The notes below the pieces were generated by a model. It did not search any database. It had not been told where the DNA came from and saw nothing but the letters and a program-made list of their open reading frames with translations. Source: Gammaproteobacteria bacterium (GTDB lineage: Bacteria; Pseudomonadota; Gammaproteobacteria; JABDGN01). From it: 44,308 bases of DNA. The DNA is taken from contig JABDGN010000004.1 of NCBI GenBank assembly GCA_013285995.1, positions 28,210 through 72,517 of the forward strand. The letters are read 5' to 3'. How positions within the stretch are numbered: position 1 is the stretch's first letter; the number at the start of each line of letters is the position of its first letter. Position numbers and translations under genes: made by a program. Below are positions 1 through 7,756 of this stretch, in pieces.

Positions 1-774
1 ATCTGGCATCGCGCCTGCATCGGAGCCTGCTTCCGGGCCCGTTAAAGCAAAACACGGCACTTCAATGCCTTTGGCTAAACGCGGTAAATAATAATTTTTT
101 TGTTCTTCCGTACCATAATGCAGCAATAATTCGGCAGGCCCCAAAGAGTTGGGAACGCCTACTGTGGTGGCCATCGTAATACTGTGCGAGAATAATTTTT
201 CACTGATCCGGCCAAACGCATACGGCGAAAAACCTAAGCCACCATATTGTTTAGGAATAATAAAACCCATGAAACCTTTATCTTTAATGTATTGCCAGGT
301 TTCGGGTGATAAATCTTTACGGTGCTGGGTAACTTCCCAATCATTCACCATGCGGCATAATTCTTCTACTTCATTATCGACAAAGGCTTGCTCTTCGGCA
401 GTTAATTTGGCTTCAGGGTAAGCGTGTAATTTACGCCAATCCGGTTTGCCACTGAATAATTCGCCTTCCCACCACACGCTACCCGCTTCCAAAGCTTCTT
501 TTTCCGTGCGCGACATTTTCGGCATAATTTTGCGATAGAAGGTAAATAAAGGTTTGGTGATTAAAGCGCGCCGCAAGGGTCTGAAATTAAAGGTGGGGAA
601 AATAAGCAGAAATAAAACCCACAGAATAATTTTGGCAGTCAAGGAGTGGTGCACAAAAGTAAATTCTAATAACAAAATTAACGCGATGACGGTCCAGGTA
701 AGCAATAAAGCGCGATAGTAAAGTAACGCACCGGCAATGATGAGTAAAATAACGATAGACAGGAAAGTTAACAT
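1..774 (-). CDS. fadE: Acyl-CoA dehydrogenase FadE, N-terminal part (3' end outside window)
   Basis: The minus-strand frame from the ATG at 772-774 is open for 258 codons to the window edge, so only the N-terminal third is present. FadE catalyses the first oxidation of fatty acid beta-oxidation (acyl-CoA to trans-2-enoyl-CoA, FAD-dependent) at the inner membrane. The first ~55 residues form two hydrophobic helices, as in enterobacterial FadE. Family landmarks follow: [62 protein letters not shown] and [18 protein letters not shown], which is the acyl-CoA dehydrogenase middle-domain signature at the edge. A weak GGGG lies about 10 nt before the ATG. Other readings of this region on either strand are shadows. 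Confident as FadE-type rather than a soluble short acyl-CoA dehydrogenase because of the membrane N-terminus. Confidence 0.95.
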   Translation of the reverse strand, partial: MLTFLSIVILLIIAGALLYYRALLLTWTVIALILLLEFTFVHHSLTAKIILWVLFLLIFPTFNFRPLRRALITKPLFTFYRKIMPKMSRTEKEALEAGSVWWEGELFSGKPDWRKLHAYPEAKLTAEEQAFVDNEVEELCRMVNDWEVTQHRKDLSPETWQYIKDKGFMGFIIPKQYGGLGFSPYAFGRISEKLFSHSITMATTVGVPNSLGPAELLLHYGTEEQKNYYLPRLAKGIEVPCFALTGPEAGSDAGAMPD

Positions 775-864
775 ATACAAAATGCCCCACGAGTTTTAAA
801 AATTGGCGGCATTTTAACATAAAAACAATTTTAAAAAAGAAAGCTCACAGGTATGAGATGCTTG

Positions 865-932
865 GTAGGGGCGGGGCTTGACCCGCCCGCTTTGTAATAC
901 GGCGAGGCGGGGGGGTCAAGCCCCGCCCCTAC
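865..932. repeat. GTAG-ended REP pair (inverted palindrome)
   Basis: An inverted repeat begins GTAGGGGCGGGGCTTGACCC and ends in its near-complement finishing CCTAC, with a short AT-containing centre. The same sequence recurs at 38585-38652. The GTAG foot followed by a GC-rich hairpin, in two opposed copies, is the form described for REP/BIME sequences mobilised by RAYT transposases. No RAYT gene lies in this window. It sits just downstream of the hydrolase stop and could act as a terminator. Confidence 0.75.
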
Positions 933-935
933 ATG

Positions 936-1715
936 CTATAAACTGTTAAGGAATTTCTTCACTTCAGTGGCAACCGCCTGCGGGTGTTCGAGCGGGAAAA
1001 TATGACTGCCCGGCACTTTAATCAATTTGGCGTGATAATAAAGCTCAAAGGTATAATGATCAAAACGATTATAAAGATAGTGGCTGTTGGCACCATAAAA
1101 AACCGCAAACGGTAAGTGCGCCGCTTTCTTTGCCCGCCGCACGCGATGCGGTATGGTCAAAGCGATATGTTGCTCTAGTTCGGGAGCTATTCGCAGTGTG
1201 ATACCAGTTTCTGTCGGTATGGTACCGGCACTAATATAATCTTCCAAAACTTCAGTAGCAACATATTTAAAAGCTCGTTTACTGCGAAAGTAATCCAAGG
1301 CTTCTGTTGCATTGCCCCATTGACGCCGGCGTTTAGCTGCATCTCCTCCAATAGTGATTTTACGAAATAATGGCGTGTGCTTTACCAAACCTATCCCGGT
1401 CGCTTTAACATGATTAAAAATCGGCGGTTCAAACAAAACTAAAGCTTTAAACAATTCTGGCCGCCGTTGCGCAGCAATATAAGTGAGCACGCCCCCAAAT
1501 GAGTGGCCCATACCAATGACGGGCTCACTGTAGTGCTCTTCTATGTAATCGATTAATTCCCGCACTTGATGCGGCCAGTTTTCCACGACCGGATAACGGG
1601 AATTGTGGCCAATGACATCAATATAATGAACTTCATGCTCAGGCGCGAGATAAGAAAAAAACTTCTTATAGCTTGAAGCTGGAAAACCGTTGGCGTGGGA
1701 GAAATGGATGAGCAT
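936..1715 (-). CDS. Alpha/beta-fold hydrolase
   Basis: A 259-residue protein with an alpha/beta-hydrolase fold. The oxyanion-side motif HANGFPASSY lies near the N-terminus, the nucleophile elbow GHSFGG at 70-75 (Ser72), and the probable catalytic His238 in VPGSHIFPLEHP. There is no signal peptide, so it is predicted to be cytoplasmic. The HxNGFP...GHSFGG layout is seen in small esterase/lipase-like proteins that accept acyl esters. The substrate cannot be read from sequence. It lies between fadE and a DUF2147 gene on the same strand, with repeats on both sides, so an operon with fadE is uncertain. A Lys/Arg-rich stretch at 190-197 is unusual but may be a lid segment. Confidence 0.85.
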   Translation of the reverse strand: MLIHFSHANGFPASSYKKFFSYLAPEHEVHYIDVIGHNSRYPVVENWPHQVRELIDYIEEHYSEPVIGMGHSFGGVLTYIAAQRRPELFKALVLFEPPIFNHVKATGIGLVKHTPLFRKITIGGDAAKRRRQWGNATEALDYFRSKRAFKYVATEVLEDYISAGTIPTETGITLRIAPELEQHIALTIPHRVRRAKKAAHLPFAVFYGANSHYLYNRFDHYTFELYYHAKLIKVPGSHIFPLEHPQAVATEVKKFLNSL

Positions 1716-1729
1716 GGTGGTTTAGGGTT

Positions 1730-1955
1730 TAGGATTGAAACTTTCATCGTCATTCCCGCAAAAGCGGGAATCCAGAATTAACAAAAGATTGAGGGGTTAG
1801 GATTGAGGGAAAAGCTTTGGGTTAAACCTACAATGCTTAGTCTTAATTCCAGAAATCCAGTTAAAATTTCAGCTTAAAAAATAATTTATCACCAAGGATC
1901 TCTCAATCCTCAATCCTCAATCCTAACATTTCCCCTCGTTCCTCAATCCTTACTT
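1730..1955. repeat. Composite repeat: heptamer arrays around a dRS3-like palindrome
   Basis: The stretch holds GGATTGA-type heptamers (about 1730-1740 and 1782-1808), a palindrome of the form ATTCCC-N8-GGGAAT at 1749-1775, and on the far side the complementary heptamers CTCAATCCTCAATCCTCAAT and similar at about 1900-1950. The heptamers on the two sides are in inverted orientation. The same organisation appears at 16976-17220 and 23974-24141. No coding potential was seen between the two flanking genes. Confidence 0.75.
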
Positions 1956-1961
1956 TAGCAA

Positions 1962-2534
1962 CTACTGCCCTGCACTCGCTGCAGCAGCAGGCGCCACTAC
2001 CGTTGTCGCATTGCTGTTCGGTGCATTAGGCGCTGCTTGCGCTGCGTTGGCAGCTTTCATACTTAAGCGAGTCCAATTTTCAGTGCGTCCAATCCAGCTA
2101 AACCCGATATAACCGTGTAATCCCAGCGTTTTCCCATCAGCACTTAACATCATATTGGCGTGATAGGTTTTGTTGCTATTAGGATCAAAAGCACTGCCAT
2201 TAATCCATTTATTGGGAGTACCAGGAGCAGCTTGCATACCATAAATCACCGTCATCCCCAAAATTGGCTTATTGGCCAAGTCACCCGTACATACTTTGCA
2301 GAGATCAGAAGATTTTTGTCCATACACATTTAAAATCTTAAAAACCTTCCCATTGTAGCTGCCACTTTTGGTTTGCCAGACATAAACAATGCTTTTGCCA
2401 CCTTTTGTAAGCCAGTAACCACTTGGATCTGTTTTTGCTGCGGCAGCTACACTGCTATCATCAGCAAAACTGCTGGCAAACATAAAAATACTTAAAATAA
2501 AGGCTATTATGCACTTCGAGCTGAATTGTTTCAT
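1962..2534 (-). CDS. Secreted DUF2147-family protein
   Basis: Start chosen at the ATG at 2532-2534: it is preceded by GAGGA at good spacing and opens a clear signal peptide (MKQFSSKCIIAFILSIFMFA, then SSFADD), whereas the longer in-frame reading has a low-complexity non-signal N-terminus. The mature domain shows the DUF2147 pattern: DPSGYWLTKGGKSIVYVW near the start, Cys pair CKVC, W.NGSAFDP..N.TYHANM, and GLHGYIGFSWIGRTENWTR at the end of the domain. The tail is Ala/Asn/Pro-rich. DUF2147 proteins are small exported beta-rich proteins of unknown function; some are induced by aromatic or lipid growth substrates. 190 residues; likely periplasmic. Confidence 0.85.
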   Translation of the reverse strand: MKQFSSKCIIAFILSIFMFASSFADDSSVAAAAKTDPSGYWLTKGGKSIVYVWQTKSGSYNGKVFKILNVYGQKSSDLCKVCTGDLANKPILGMTVIYGMQAAPGTPNKWINGSAFDPNSNKTYHANMMLSADGKTLGLHGYIGFSWIGRTENWTRLSMKAANAAQAAPNAPNSNATTVVAPAAAASAGQ

Positions 2535-2773
2535 GATGTTTATCCTCGTTGTTTGATTGAAAATCGGCCTTAGTATACTCTTCTCATAAGGAAATAAAAA
2601 TACTCTCAACAAAAACTCAAAGCTTTTAAAATTTCTCAAAATCATCCTCAAAAAGTTTTTAAACGAGGTCTTGTTTAGACAATTTTTAGAAATTTGCAAA
2701 AAAAATTTGGTTTTTTATTTTTTTTGTGCTATGTTTATGTTGCATGCTTTTAATCTAATCGAGGAGATAAAAT

Positions 2774-3070
2774 ATGCTTAAGAAAAAATCAGCTGCCGGT
2801 GGGGCAGCAGCGTTGAAAGTGAAACGCTTAAAATTGGCTTTGAAAAAAGCCGAAGGTGCTGTGAAAAAAGCCCATGCTGCTTTGAAAAAAGCAGAAGTGG
2901 TTGCTAAAAAAGCCGCAGCGAAAAAGAAAGTTGTAGCAAAGAAAAAACCCGTTAAAAAAGCCGTGAAAAAGCACGTTGCAAAAAAAGCGGTAAAAAAAGT
3001 CGCTAAAAAGAAAGTAGCGAAAAGAAAAGCTCCAAAAAAAGCTGCTGTTAAGCTTCCGGTTTTGTTATAA
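2774..3070 (+). CDS. Histone H1-like Lys/Ala-rich DNA-binding protein
   Basis: 98 residues, almost entirely Lys, Ala and Val, with AKKA/KKAV/VKKA repeats typical of eukaryotic H1 tails and of the bacterial H1-like proteins of Coxiella, Chlamydia and Bordetella. The first ~55 residues are likely helical (LKLALKKAEGAVKKAHAALK); the rest is a basic tail with one His. A strong ribosome site (GAGGAGA) lies 7-8 nt before the ATG, and a good terminator follows. Expected role: nucleoid compaction, possibly stage-dependent in intracellular bacteria (family knowledge). It is transcribed alone, divergent from the DUF2147 gene. Confidence 0.9.
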   Translation: MLKKKSAAGGAAALKVKRLKLALKKAEGAVKKAHAALKKAEVVAKKAAAKKKVVAKKKPVKKAVKKHVAKKAVKKVAKKKVAKRKAPKKAAVKLPVLL

Positions 3071-3084
3071 ACCGACCTTAACGC

Positions 3085-3110
3085 AAAAGCCGCCGCAAGG
3101 CGGCTTTTTT
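3085..3110 (+). terminator. Rho-independent terminator after the histone-like gene
   Basis: Stem AAAAGCCGCC / GGCGGCTTTT with a GCAA tetraloop, followed by further T residues, 15 nt after the histone-like stop codon. Confidence 0.9.
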
Positions 3111-3122
3111 ATGCCTGCTTAA

Positions 3123-3294
3123 TTAACTAACCTTGCTACAAGTACCAAGCACCAATAACTTGCCTTGCCCATCAACCACTTCAAAAGCTTCATCATCGTA
3201 ATAAATTTTCACTTCTTGCTCCATAACTGATAGTTAAATTCACAGGCTCTCCCACCGGCAAATTGGTGGACTCCCCCCGTAAAACAAATTTCAT
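3123..3294 (-). pseudogene. Possible decayed small gene (58-residue ORF with one frameshift)
   Basis: On the minus strand an ATG at 3292-3294 opens MKFVLRGESTNLPVGEPVNL, then TISY. A one-step frame change at about 3225 continues as EQEVKIYYDDEAFEVVDG, then QGKLLVLGTCSKVS, ending with a TAA at 3123-3125. Both halves look protein-like (alternating hydrophobic and charged residues, mostly beta), which argues that they were one gene. No family is recognised. Alternatives are chance, or two overlapping mini-ORFs with the second starting at 3224. No strong ribosome site is visible. Confidence 0.3.
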
Positions 3295-3907
3295 GTTCCA
3301 TATGTAAAACATTTCGATAATTAAATCGTATGCTATCCATCGCCTTTAAATAAAATTTGTTATAAATAGATGCGAAAACCGTGAAAGGAATGGGTTGGCT
3401 GGTAGATTTAACGGCAAATAAAAGTTACTCACAATTTCTGTGGATAAGTCTGTTTATAAGTCGTGGGGGAAATGCGCTAAGGCTTGATTTTCCTCATTCT
3501 TTGCTTTTCAGCTTAATTTTAAACAAAAAAATTTATCATTAAATATCAACTGGTTACGCAATTAACCCAAATGATAAAAAAGCCGACAAAGAAAAATAGC
3601 AGAAAAATCAAAGCGCTTCTAAAATTGTGTACAACTGGGTACAAGGTGGAGAAAAAATGACTTGCATAAGACATTCAAGCCACGCAAAAATCAATTAATT
3701 GTCCGTTAAATAACACATAAGTGTAAGCAACTGTGCCGAAATCAAATAGTTAAGGTTTTCTTAAGAAGAAAATTTTGACTACGCCTTTAAGCGACGATGA
3801 ATTTTGGGGGCTTACAGCGTCCCTTATTTGTCACTTGCTACAAATGCTCTTTCACTTCCAACATACCTCTATATAAGTAACTTGCTTTTCTGATCGAGAT
3901 CACGGAG
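3295..3907. other. AT-rich gene-free stretch with DnaA-box-like sites
   Basis: No convincing gene was found. Two pairs of DnaA-box-like nonamers occur. TGTGGATAA at 3439-3447 is the exact complement of the consensus TTATCCACA, followed by TGTTTATAA at 3451-3459 (one mismatch). TGTGTACAA at 3626-3634 fits TTNTNCACA on the other strand, followed by TGGGTACAA at 3636-3644 (one mismatch). Between them, about 3490-3600, the sequence is strongly AT-rich. The stretch lies between the histone-like gene and ffs. It may be a DnaA-binding locus or an origin; see findings. Confidence 0.4.
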
Positions 3908-4025
3908 AATTGCGCCGGTGTTCTGCATCGGTCCCTTCGCGACGATAAATTGTAAACCCCGCCAGGTCCGGAAGGAAGCAACGGTAGCAATGGACTCGGG
4001 TGCCGAAGTGTGGCTGGTGCGGAAT
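3908..4025 (+). ncRNA. ffs: Signal recognition particle RNA (4.5S type)
   Basis: The invariant SRP core is present: CCAGGTCCGGAAGGAAGCA at about 3962-3980, then an opposing strand with TCGGGTGCCGAAGTGTGGC. The 5' part (GCGCCGGT, 3912-3919) pairs with the 3' part (GCTGGTGC, 4013-4020) to close a single hairpin of about 113 nt, as expected of a small bacterial SRP RNA. It binds Ffh and targets nascent membrane proteins to FtsY. Ends are approximate (paired ends about 3910 and 4022). Position just upstream of dnaX matches many gammaproteobacteria. Reading dnaX from 4010 would overlap this RNA and is rejected. Confidence 0.95.
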
Positions 4026-4036
4026 GCCTCTATTTT

Positions 4037-4102
4037 AGTTGTGAGTTGTCGGTTGTGAGTTGTGAGAAACTGACAACTGACAACTCACAACCCACAACTC
4101 AA
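4037..4102. repeat. Heptamer hairpin immediately upstream of dnaX
   Basis: Tandem GTTGTGA-type heptamers (4037-4066) are followed by their complement CAACTGA/CAACTCA/CAACCCA (4071-4100), giving an imperfect hairpin of about 30 bp per arm that ends 1-2 nt before the dnaX ATG. No Shine-Dalgarno sequence remains there. The unit matches the array inside dnaX at 5294-5384. Confidence 0.8.
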
Positions 4103-5761
4103 ATGTCCCAAGTCCTTGCCCGCAAATATCGTCCCAAATCTTTTGCTGATTTTATCGGCCAAGAACACATCGTAAAAAGTTTAACGAACGCATTAAATAA
4201 TCAGCGCTTACATCATGCTTATTTATTTACCGGTACGCGTGGTGTAGGTAAAACCACCTTGGGTCGCATTATCGCCAAGTGCTTAAATTGCGAAGCAGGC
4301 ATTAGTGCAACGCCGTGTGAAAAATGTGTTTCTTGTCAGGAAATCACTGCCAATTGTTCCGTCGATTTAATCGAAATTGATGCTGCATCCAATACTAAAG
4401 TAGAAGATACGCGTGAATTATTAAATAATGTGCAATATGCGCCCACGCGCGATCGTTTCAAAATTTATTTAATCGATGAAGTGCACATGCTGTCCGGGCA
4501 CAGCTTTAATGCGCTCTTAAAAACCTTAGAAGAGCCACCTGAGCATGTCAAATTTATTCTGGCCACGACCGATCCACAGAAATTGCCGGTCACGGTTTTA
4601 TCGCGCTGTTTGCAATTTCATTTGAAAAATATGCCAGCTGAGTTAATCGCTAAGCAACTTGGTTTTGTGTGCGAACAAGAAAACGTGCCAGCAGAAATGG
4701 CTGCTTTAACACAGCTTGCACAAGCGGCGAATGGCAGCATGCGCGATGGTTTGAGTTTATTAGATCAAGCGATTGCTTACGGCAATCAAACGGTGCGTAC
4801 TCAAGCTGTACAAGCGATGCTGGGCATTTTGCCGGACGAACAATTATTTACCTTGATTAACGCTTTAGCAGAATCTAATGGTCAACAATTAATTCAACAA
4901 CTACGTACGATGATCAGCGATGGCGCTGACTGCGAAGCCATTTTAGAAGCTTTATTGAACACTTTACAACAAATTGCTTTAGTACAAACGGTAGCTGATA
5001 CGCTAGATGTGCAAACTACCAATGCGACTTTATTAAAAAAATTTGCAGCAGAATTAAGCAAAGAACAGGTACAATTATTTTATCAAATTGCCTTGATTGG
5101 CCGCCGCGATTTGCAATGGGCAGCCACACCACAAAGTGGCTTAGAAATGATTTTGCTGAGGATGTTGGCGTTTGAAAATGTCGATGTAGGGGCCGCTCGT
5201 GAGCGGCCCGCAAGCAGCTTACGCACTGCTACTCCTACACAAGATAACTCATCAACGCCACCGATGAGCAAAAATCAGTCATTCACAGCTCAACAACCCA
5301 CAACTCACAACCCACAACCCACAACTCACAACTCACAACCCACAACTCACAACTCACAACCCACAACTCACAACTCACAACCCACAACCAATGCGTGGCA
5401 TCAACTTATTGAAGCTCTCAACCTAAGCGGCATCACATTAGTGCTCGCGCAACACTGCGAGCTAAAAAATTTAGAAAATGATAAAATCACGCTGCAAATT
5501 GCAGCGAGTCACACGGCGCTTGCCAATGATAAACAAAAGCAACGTTTGACGGAAGCTTTGAATCAACATTTTGGCAAACCGATGCGACTGGAAATTGTAA
5601 GCAGTGATAACAAGGTTAATTCACCAGCAGTGGAACAACAGCGCCAACTGCAAGCCGAACAAGCGAGTGCAAAGAGCAGTTTAGAAAATGATCCCAATAT
5701 CCAAAAAATGATGCGACAATTTGGGGCAACAATCGATACGAATTCAATTAGAGGAAATTAA
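4103..5761 (+). CDS. dnaX: DNA polymerase III subunit tau/gamma
   Basis: Clamp-loader ATPase of the replisome. The start at 4103 gives MSQVLARKYRPKSFADFIGQ, the normal family N-terminus; the longer reading would begin inside the SRP RNA. Landmarks: Walker A GTRGVGKT at 44-51, zinc Cys at about 63, 72, 75 and 78, Walker B LIDEVHM at about 123-129, and the SRC motif at 167-169. The AAA+ core and collar end near residue 360. The linker that follows is built partly from repeats: a REP half (GAARERPA, ~362-370) and a heptapeptide run QPTTHNS (~398-428). The C-terminal ~120 residues look like the tau tail. 552 residues. No Shine-Dalgarno is visible; translation initiation may depend on the upstream hairpin. 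Followed by ybaB after 1 nt and then recR, a standard cluster. Confidence 0.97.
   Translation: MSQVLARKYRPKSFADFIGQEHIVKSLTNALNNQRLHHAYLFTGTRGVGKTTLGRIIAKCLNCEAGISATPCEKCVSCQEITANCSVDLIEIDAASNTKVEDTRELLNNVQYAPTRDRFKIYLIDEVHMLSGHSFNALLKTLEEPPEHVKFILATTDPQKLPVTVLSRCLQFHLKNMPAELIAKQLGFVCEQENVPAEMAALTQLAQAANGSMRDGLSLLDQAIAYGNQTVRTQAVQAMLGILPDEQLFTLINALAESNGQQLIQQLRTMISDGADCEAILEALLNTLQQIALVQTVADTLDVQTTNATLLKKFAAELSKEQVQLFYQIALIGRRDLQWAATPQSGLEMILLRMLAFENVDVGAARERPASSLRTATPTQDNSSTPPMSKNQSFTAQQPTTHNPQPTTHNSQPTTHNSQPTTHNSQPTTNAWHQLIEALNLSGITLVLAQHCELKNLENDKITLQIAASHTALANDKQKQRLTEALNQHFGKPMRLEIVSSDNKVNSPAVEQQRQLQAEQASAKSSLENDPNIQKMMRQFGATIDTNSIRGN
5186..5211. repeat. GTAG-type REP half inside dnaX
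   Basis: GTAGGGGCCGCTCGTGAGCG plus CCCGC, essentially identical to the left arm of the REP pair at 26743-26802. It is read in frame in dnaX as VGAARERPA. Confidence 0.8.
5294..5384. repeat. Heptanucleotide array inside dnaX (13 units)
   Basis: Thirteen uninterrupted 7-bp units of CAACTCA or CAACCCA. The last nine form three perfect 21-bp blocks (CAACTCA-CAACTCA-CAACCCA), so the reading frame repeats every seven residues as QPTTHNS. The frame stays open whatever the unit number only in steps of three; a change of one or two units would shift the frame. Confidence 0.95.
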
Positions 5762-5762
5762 T

Positions 5763-6098
5763 ATGGCAGATATGAGTAAAATGATGCAGCAGATGCAACG
5801 CATGCAGCAAAAGTTTAAAGAACAGCAAGAAGAAATAGCAAATAAAACTATCGTCGGCGAGGCTGGTGCTGGCTTAGTTAAAATTGAAATGAATGGTCGT
5901 CACGATGCGCAAAAAGTCAGCATCGATGATAGCTTAACGCCTGGCATGACTGCTGATGATAAAGAAATGTTACAAGATCTAATTTGTGCCGCTATTAACA
6001 ATGCTAATCAAAAAATTGAAGCCAATGCGAAAGAATCCATGGCTGATCTCACCAGTGGTTTGCAATTACCGCCTGGCTTGAATAATTTGTTCAAATGA
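5763..6098 (+). CDS. ybaB: YbaB/EbfC nucleoid-associated protein
   Basis: A 111-residue homodimeric DNA-binding protein. The ATG at 5763 gives MADMSKMMQQMQRMQQKFKE, the family start, preceded by AGAGGA that overlaps the end of dnaX. A Met/Gln-rich N-terminal helix, the VKIEMNGRHDAQKVSIDDSL strand-turn segment, and a C-terminal LPPGLNNLF tail are typical. YbaB binds DNA in many gammaproteobacteria and is genetically linked to dnaX and recR. The 1-nt gap to dnaX suggests translational coupling. Confidence 0.95.
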   Translation: MADMSKMMQQMQRMQQKFKEQQEEIANKTIVGEAGAGLVKIEMNGRHDAQKVSIDDSLTPGMTADDKEMLQDLICAAINNANQKIEANAKESMADLTSGLQLPPGLNNLFK

Positions 6099-6102
6099 TG
6101 CA

Positions 6103-6192
6103 GTCATCCCGTACCTAAATTTTCTTTAAAAAAGAACTTGGAATATATTATTTTTCTCCATTTCCTTATGTGAATTTAGCTGCGGGATCCAG
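6103..6192. repeat. Degenerate palindromic repeat between ybaB and recR
   Basis: GTCATCCCG at 6103-6111 and GCGGGATCCAGG at about 6182-6192 are the outer parts of the dRS3-like repeat seen elsewhere in the window; the middle has diverged. recR starts 20 nt later without a clear Shine-Dalgarno. Confidence 0.5.
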
Positions 6193-6211
6193 GATATAAA
6201 ATTTTTTCTCT

Positions 6212-6805
6212 ATGACCAACACTCTTCTTGAAAAGTTAATCGAAGCGCTACGCTGCCTACCTGGCGTGGGCCCCAAGTCCGCCCAGCGAGCCGCATTTTA
6301 TTTGTTGGAACGCGATCGCGAAGGTGGTAAAACTTTAGCACATGCCCTGAGCGAAGCAATGGAAAATATACGACATTGCATGCAGTGTCGCAACTTTTGT
6401 GAAACAGAATTATGCCATTTTTGCCGCGATGCAAAACGCGATCAAGAATCTCTGTGTATCGTCGAAACTCCTGCTGATGTATTAGCGATTGAACAAACGC
6501 AACACTTTCGCGGTCGTTATTTTGTATTGATGGGCCACCTCTCCCCTTTAGATGGCATCGGCCCACAAGAATTAGGCATCGATTTACTTAAAGCGCGCTT
6601 AAAGGTAGAAAAGTTTAATGAAGTTATTTTAGCGACTAATCCTACTGTCGAAGGCGAAGCAACGGCGCATTACATCAGTGAATTAGTAAAATCGCATAAC
6701 ATCAAAGTCAGCCGTATTGCCCATGGTGTTCCTTTAGGCGGCGAATTGGAGTATATTGATGGCGGTACATTGGCGCATGCATTCAATGGCCGACAGGCGA
6801 TATAG
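6212..6805 (+). CDS. recR: Recombination mediator RecR
   Basis: 197 residues. RecR works with RecF/RecO to load RecA on gapped DNA. It has the helix-hairpin-helix at the N-terminus ([17 protein letters not shown], 16-32), the C4 zinc finger (C56, C59, C68, C71), and the TOPRIM domain beginning [16 protein letters not shown] with acidic Glu85. The C-terminus [20 protein letters not shown] is diagnostic. Start at the ATG at 6212 because the next codons match family N-termini. The stop TAG at 6803-6805 is formed at the edge of a GGATTGA heptamer array, so the last residues may have been trimmed or replaced by the repeat. Cotranscription with dnaX-ybaB is likely. Confidence 0.97.
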   Translation: MTNTLLEKLIEALRCLPGVGPKSAQRAAFYLLERDREGGKTLAHALSEAMENIRHCMQCRNFCETELCHFCRDAKRDQESLCIVETPADVLAIEQTQHFRGRYFVLMGHLSPLDGIGPQELGIDLLKARLKVEKFNEVILATNPTVEGEATAHYISELVKSHNIKVSRIAHGVPLGGELEYIDGGTLAHAFNGRQAI

Positions 6806-6833
6806 GATTGAGGATTGAGGATTGAGGATTGAG
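6804..6833. repeat. GGATTGA heptamer array (about four units)
   Basis: Four and a fraction perfect GGATTGA units beginning in the recR stop codon and ending before the carbonic anhydrase leader. Same unit as at 1730-1955, 16976-17220 and 23974-24141. Confidence 0.9.
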
Positions 6834-6878
6834 AAAATAGTATAAATTATTTTTTAACTTTATTTAAGGAGATGAAAA

Positions 6879-7694
6879 ATGAAAGTGAAAATTTTATTGG
6901 TTTTATTAAGTATCATTGGAGTAAATACGAGCTACGCTGCTAATTGGAGTTATAGCGGCGCAAACGGCCCTGAACATTGGGGACAATTAGATGCAAGCTT
7001 TGCAGTCTGCGAAACAGGCAAACAACAAACCCCTATCAATATTCAACTGTCACAAGTCAAAAAAAATTCTAGTGCTTTGCCCATTGCTATTAACTACACT
7101 TTTAATAAAGATAAACTTACTGAAACTCTAAACGGAGAAACGACTTTTACTTTCCCGAGCGGCAAATTGCTCACCTATAATGGTCATACTTTACAAATCG
7201 ATGTCACTGACGCGGCCAATGATGACGCTGTGTTTTGGCAAAATAGCGCTTATCATTTGTTACAGTTTCATTTTCATTCGCCCAGTGAACATTTAGTGGA
7301 TGGTAAAACCTACCCTTTAGAAATTCACTTTGTCAATGAAAACGTAAGGACGGGAAAAGTTTTAGTGTTAGGTGTTTTCATTGCCGAAGGTAAAAAAGAT
7401 AACCCAACTTTAACTGAAATTATTAAAGATGCCCCAACTTCTCTTGAGCAAAGTAACTCAATCGACACTAACATTGTTTTAGCTGAACATTTACTCCCAC
7501 CCAATTCCGCTTATTTTGCTTACATGGGCTCTTTAACCACTCCGCCTTGCACCGAAGGTTTTCAATGGATTGTGTTCAAAAATCCAATTTATGCTAGCAA
7601 GCAACAAATTCAAGCCTTAGCAAAAATTTTGCAAGATAATGTAAGGCCCGTTCAAAAATTAAATGGGCGAGTTGTAAAAGAATATAAAGTTTGA
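6879..7694 (+). CDS. Alpha-class carbonic anhydrase, periplasmic
   Basis: 271 residues; interconverts CO2 and bicarbonate. The N-terminal signal peptide ends near SYA-ANW (about residue 21). The mature chain starts WSYSGANGPEHWGQL, the alpha-CA hallmark. Zinc ligands are His131 and His133 (FHFHSPSEH) and His150 (LEIHFV). The SLTTPPC motif carries the active-site Thr (220/221) and Cys224, which should pair with Cys44 in a disulfide, consistent with export. Good ribosome site AAGGAGA before the ATG at 6879. It is a single gene with a stem-loop after it. In host-associated bacteria such enzymes help pH buffering and CO2 retention (inference). Confidence 0.95.
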   Translation: MKVKILLVLLSIIGVNTSYAANWSYSGANGPEHWGQLDASFAVCETGKQQTPINIQLSQVKKNSSALPIAINYTFNKDKLTETLNGETTFTFPSGKLLTYNGHTLQIDVTDAANDDAVFWQNSAYHLLQFHFHSPSEHLVDGKTYPLEIHFVNENVRTGKVLVLGVFIAEGKKDNPTLTEIIKDAPTSLEQSNSIDTNIVLAEHLLPPNSAYFAYMGSLTTPPCTEGFQWIVFKNPIYASKQQIQALAKILQDNVRPVQKLNGRVVKEYKV

Positions 7695-7706
7695 ACTTCT
7701 TGAAAA

Positions 7707-7747
7707 TTTTTAATCTTCTACCCGTTCAAACGGGTAGAAGATTAAAA
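7707..7747. terminator. Stem-loop terminator after carbonic anhydrase
   Basis: Long perfect palindrome: TTTTAATCTTCTACCCGTT then its exact complement, with a tiny loop. It is 13 nt past the stop, flanked by A and T runs on both strands, and placed between two convergent genes, so a bidirectional terminator is plausible. Confidence 0.7.
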
Positions 7748-7756
7748 TATAGATTA

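Noticed and set aside
4010-4102. N-terminal extension of DnaX from 4010.
   Set aside because: It overlaps the 3' part of the SRP RNA and the heptamer hairpin, and the family N-terminus begins at 4103.
5035-5041. An A-AAA-AAA slippery run in dnaX that might produce gamma by frameshifting.
   Set aside because: It lies near codon 312, within the conserved collar region, so the product would lack part of domain III. The -1 frame also runs on for about 44 codons, and no stimulating structure was recognised.
5294-5384. CRISPR-like array.
   Set aside because: The units are 7 bp with no spacers and are translated within dnaX; no cas genes in the window.
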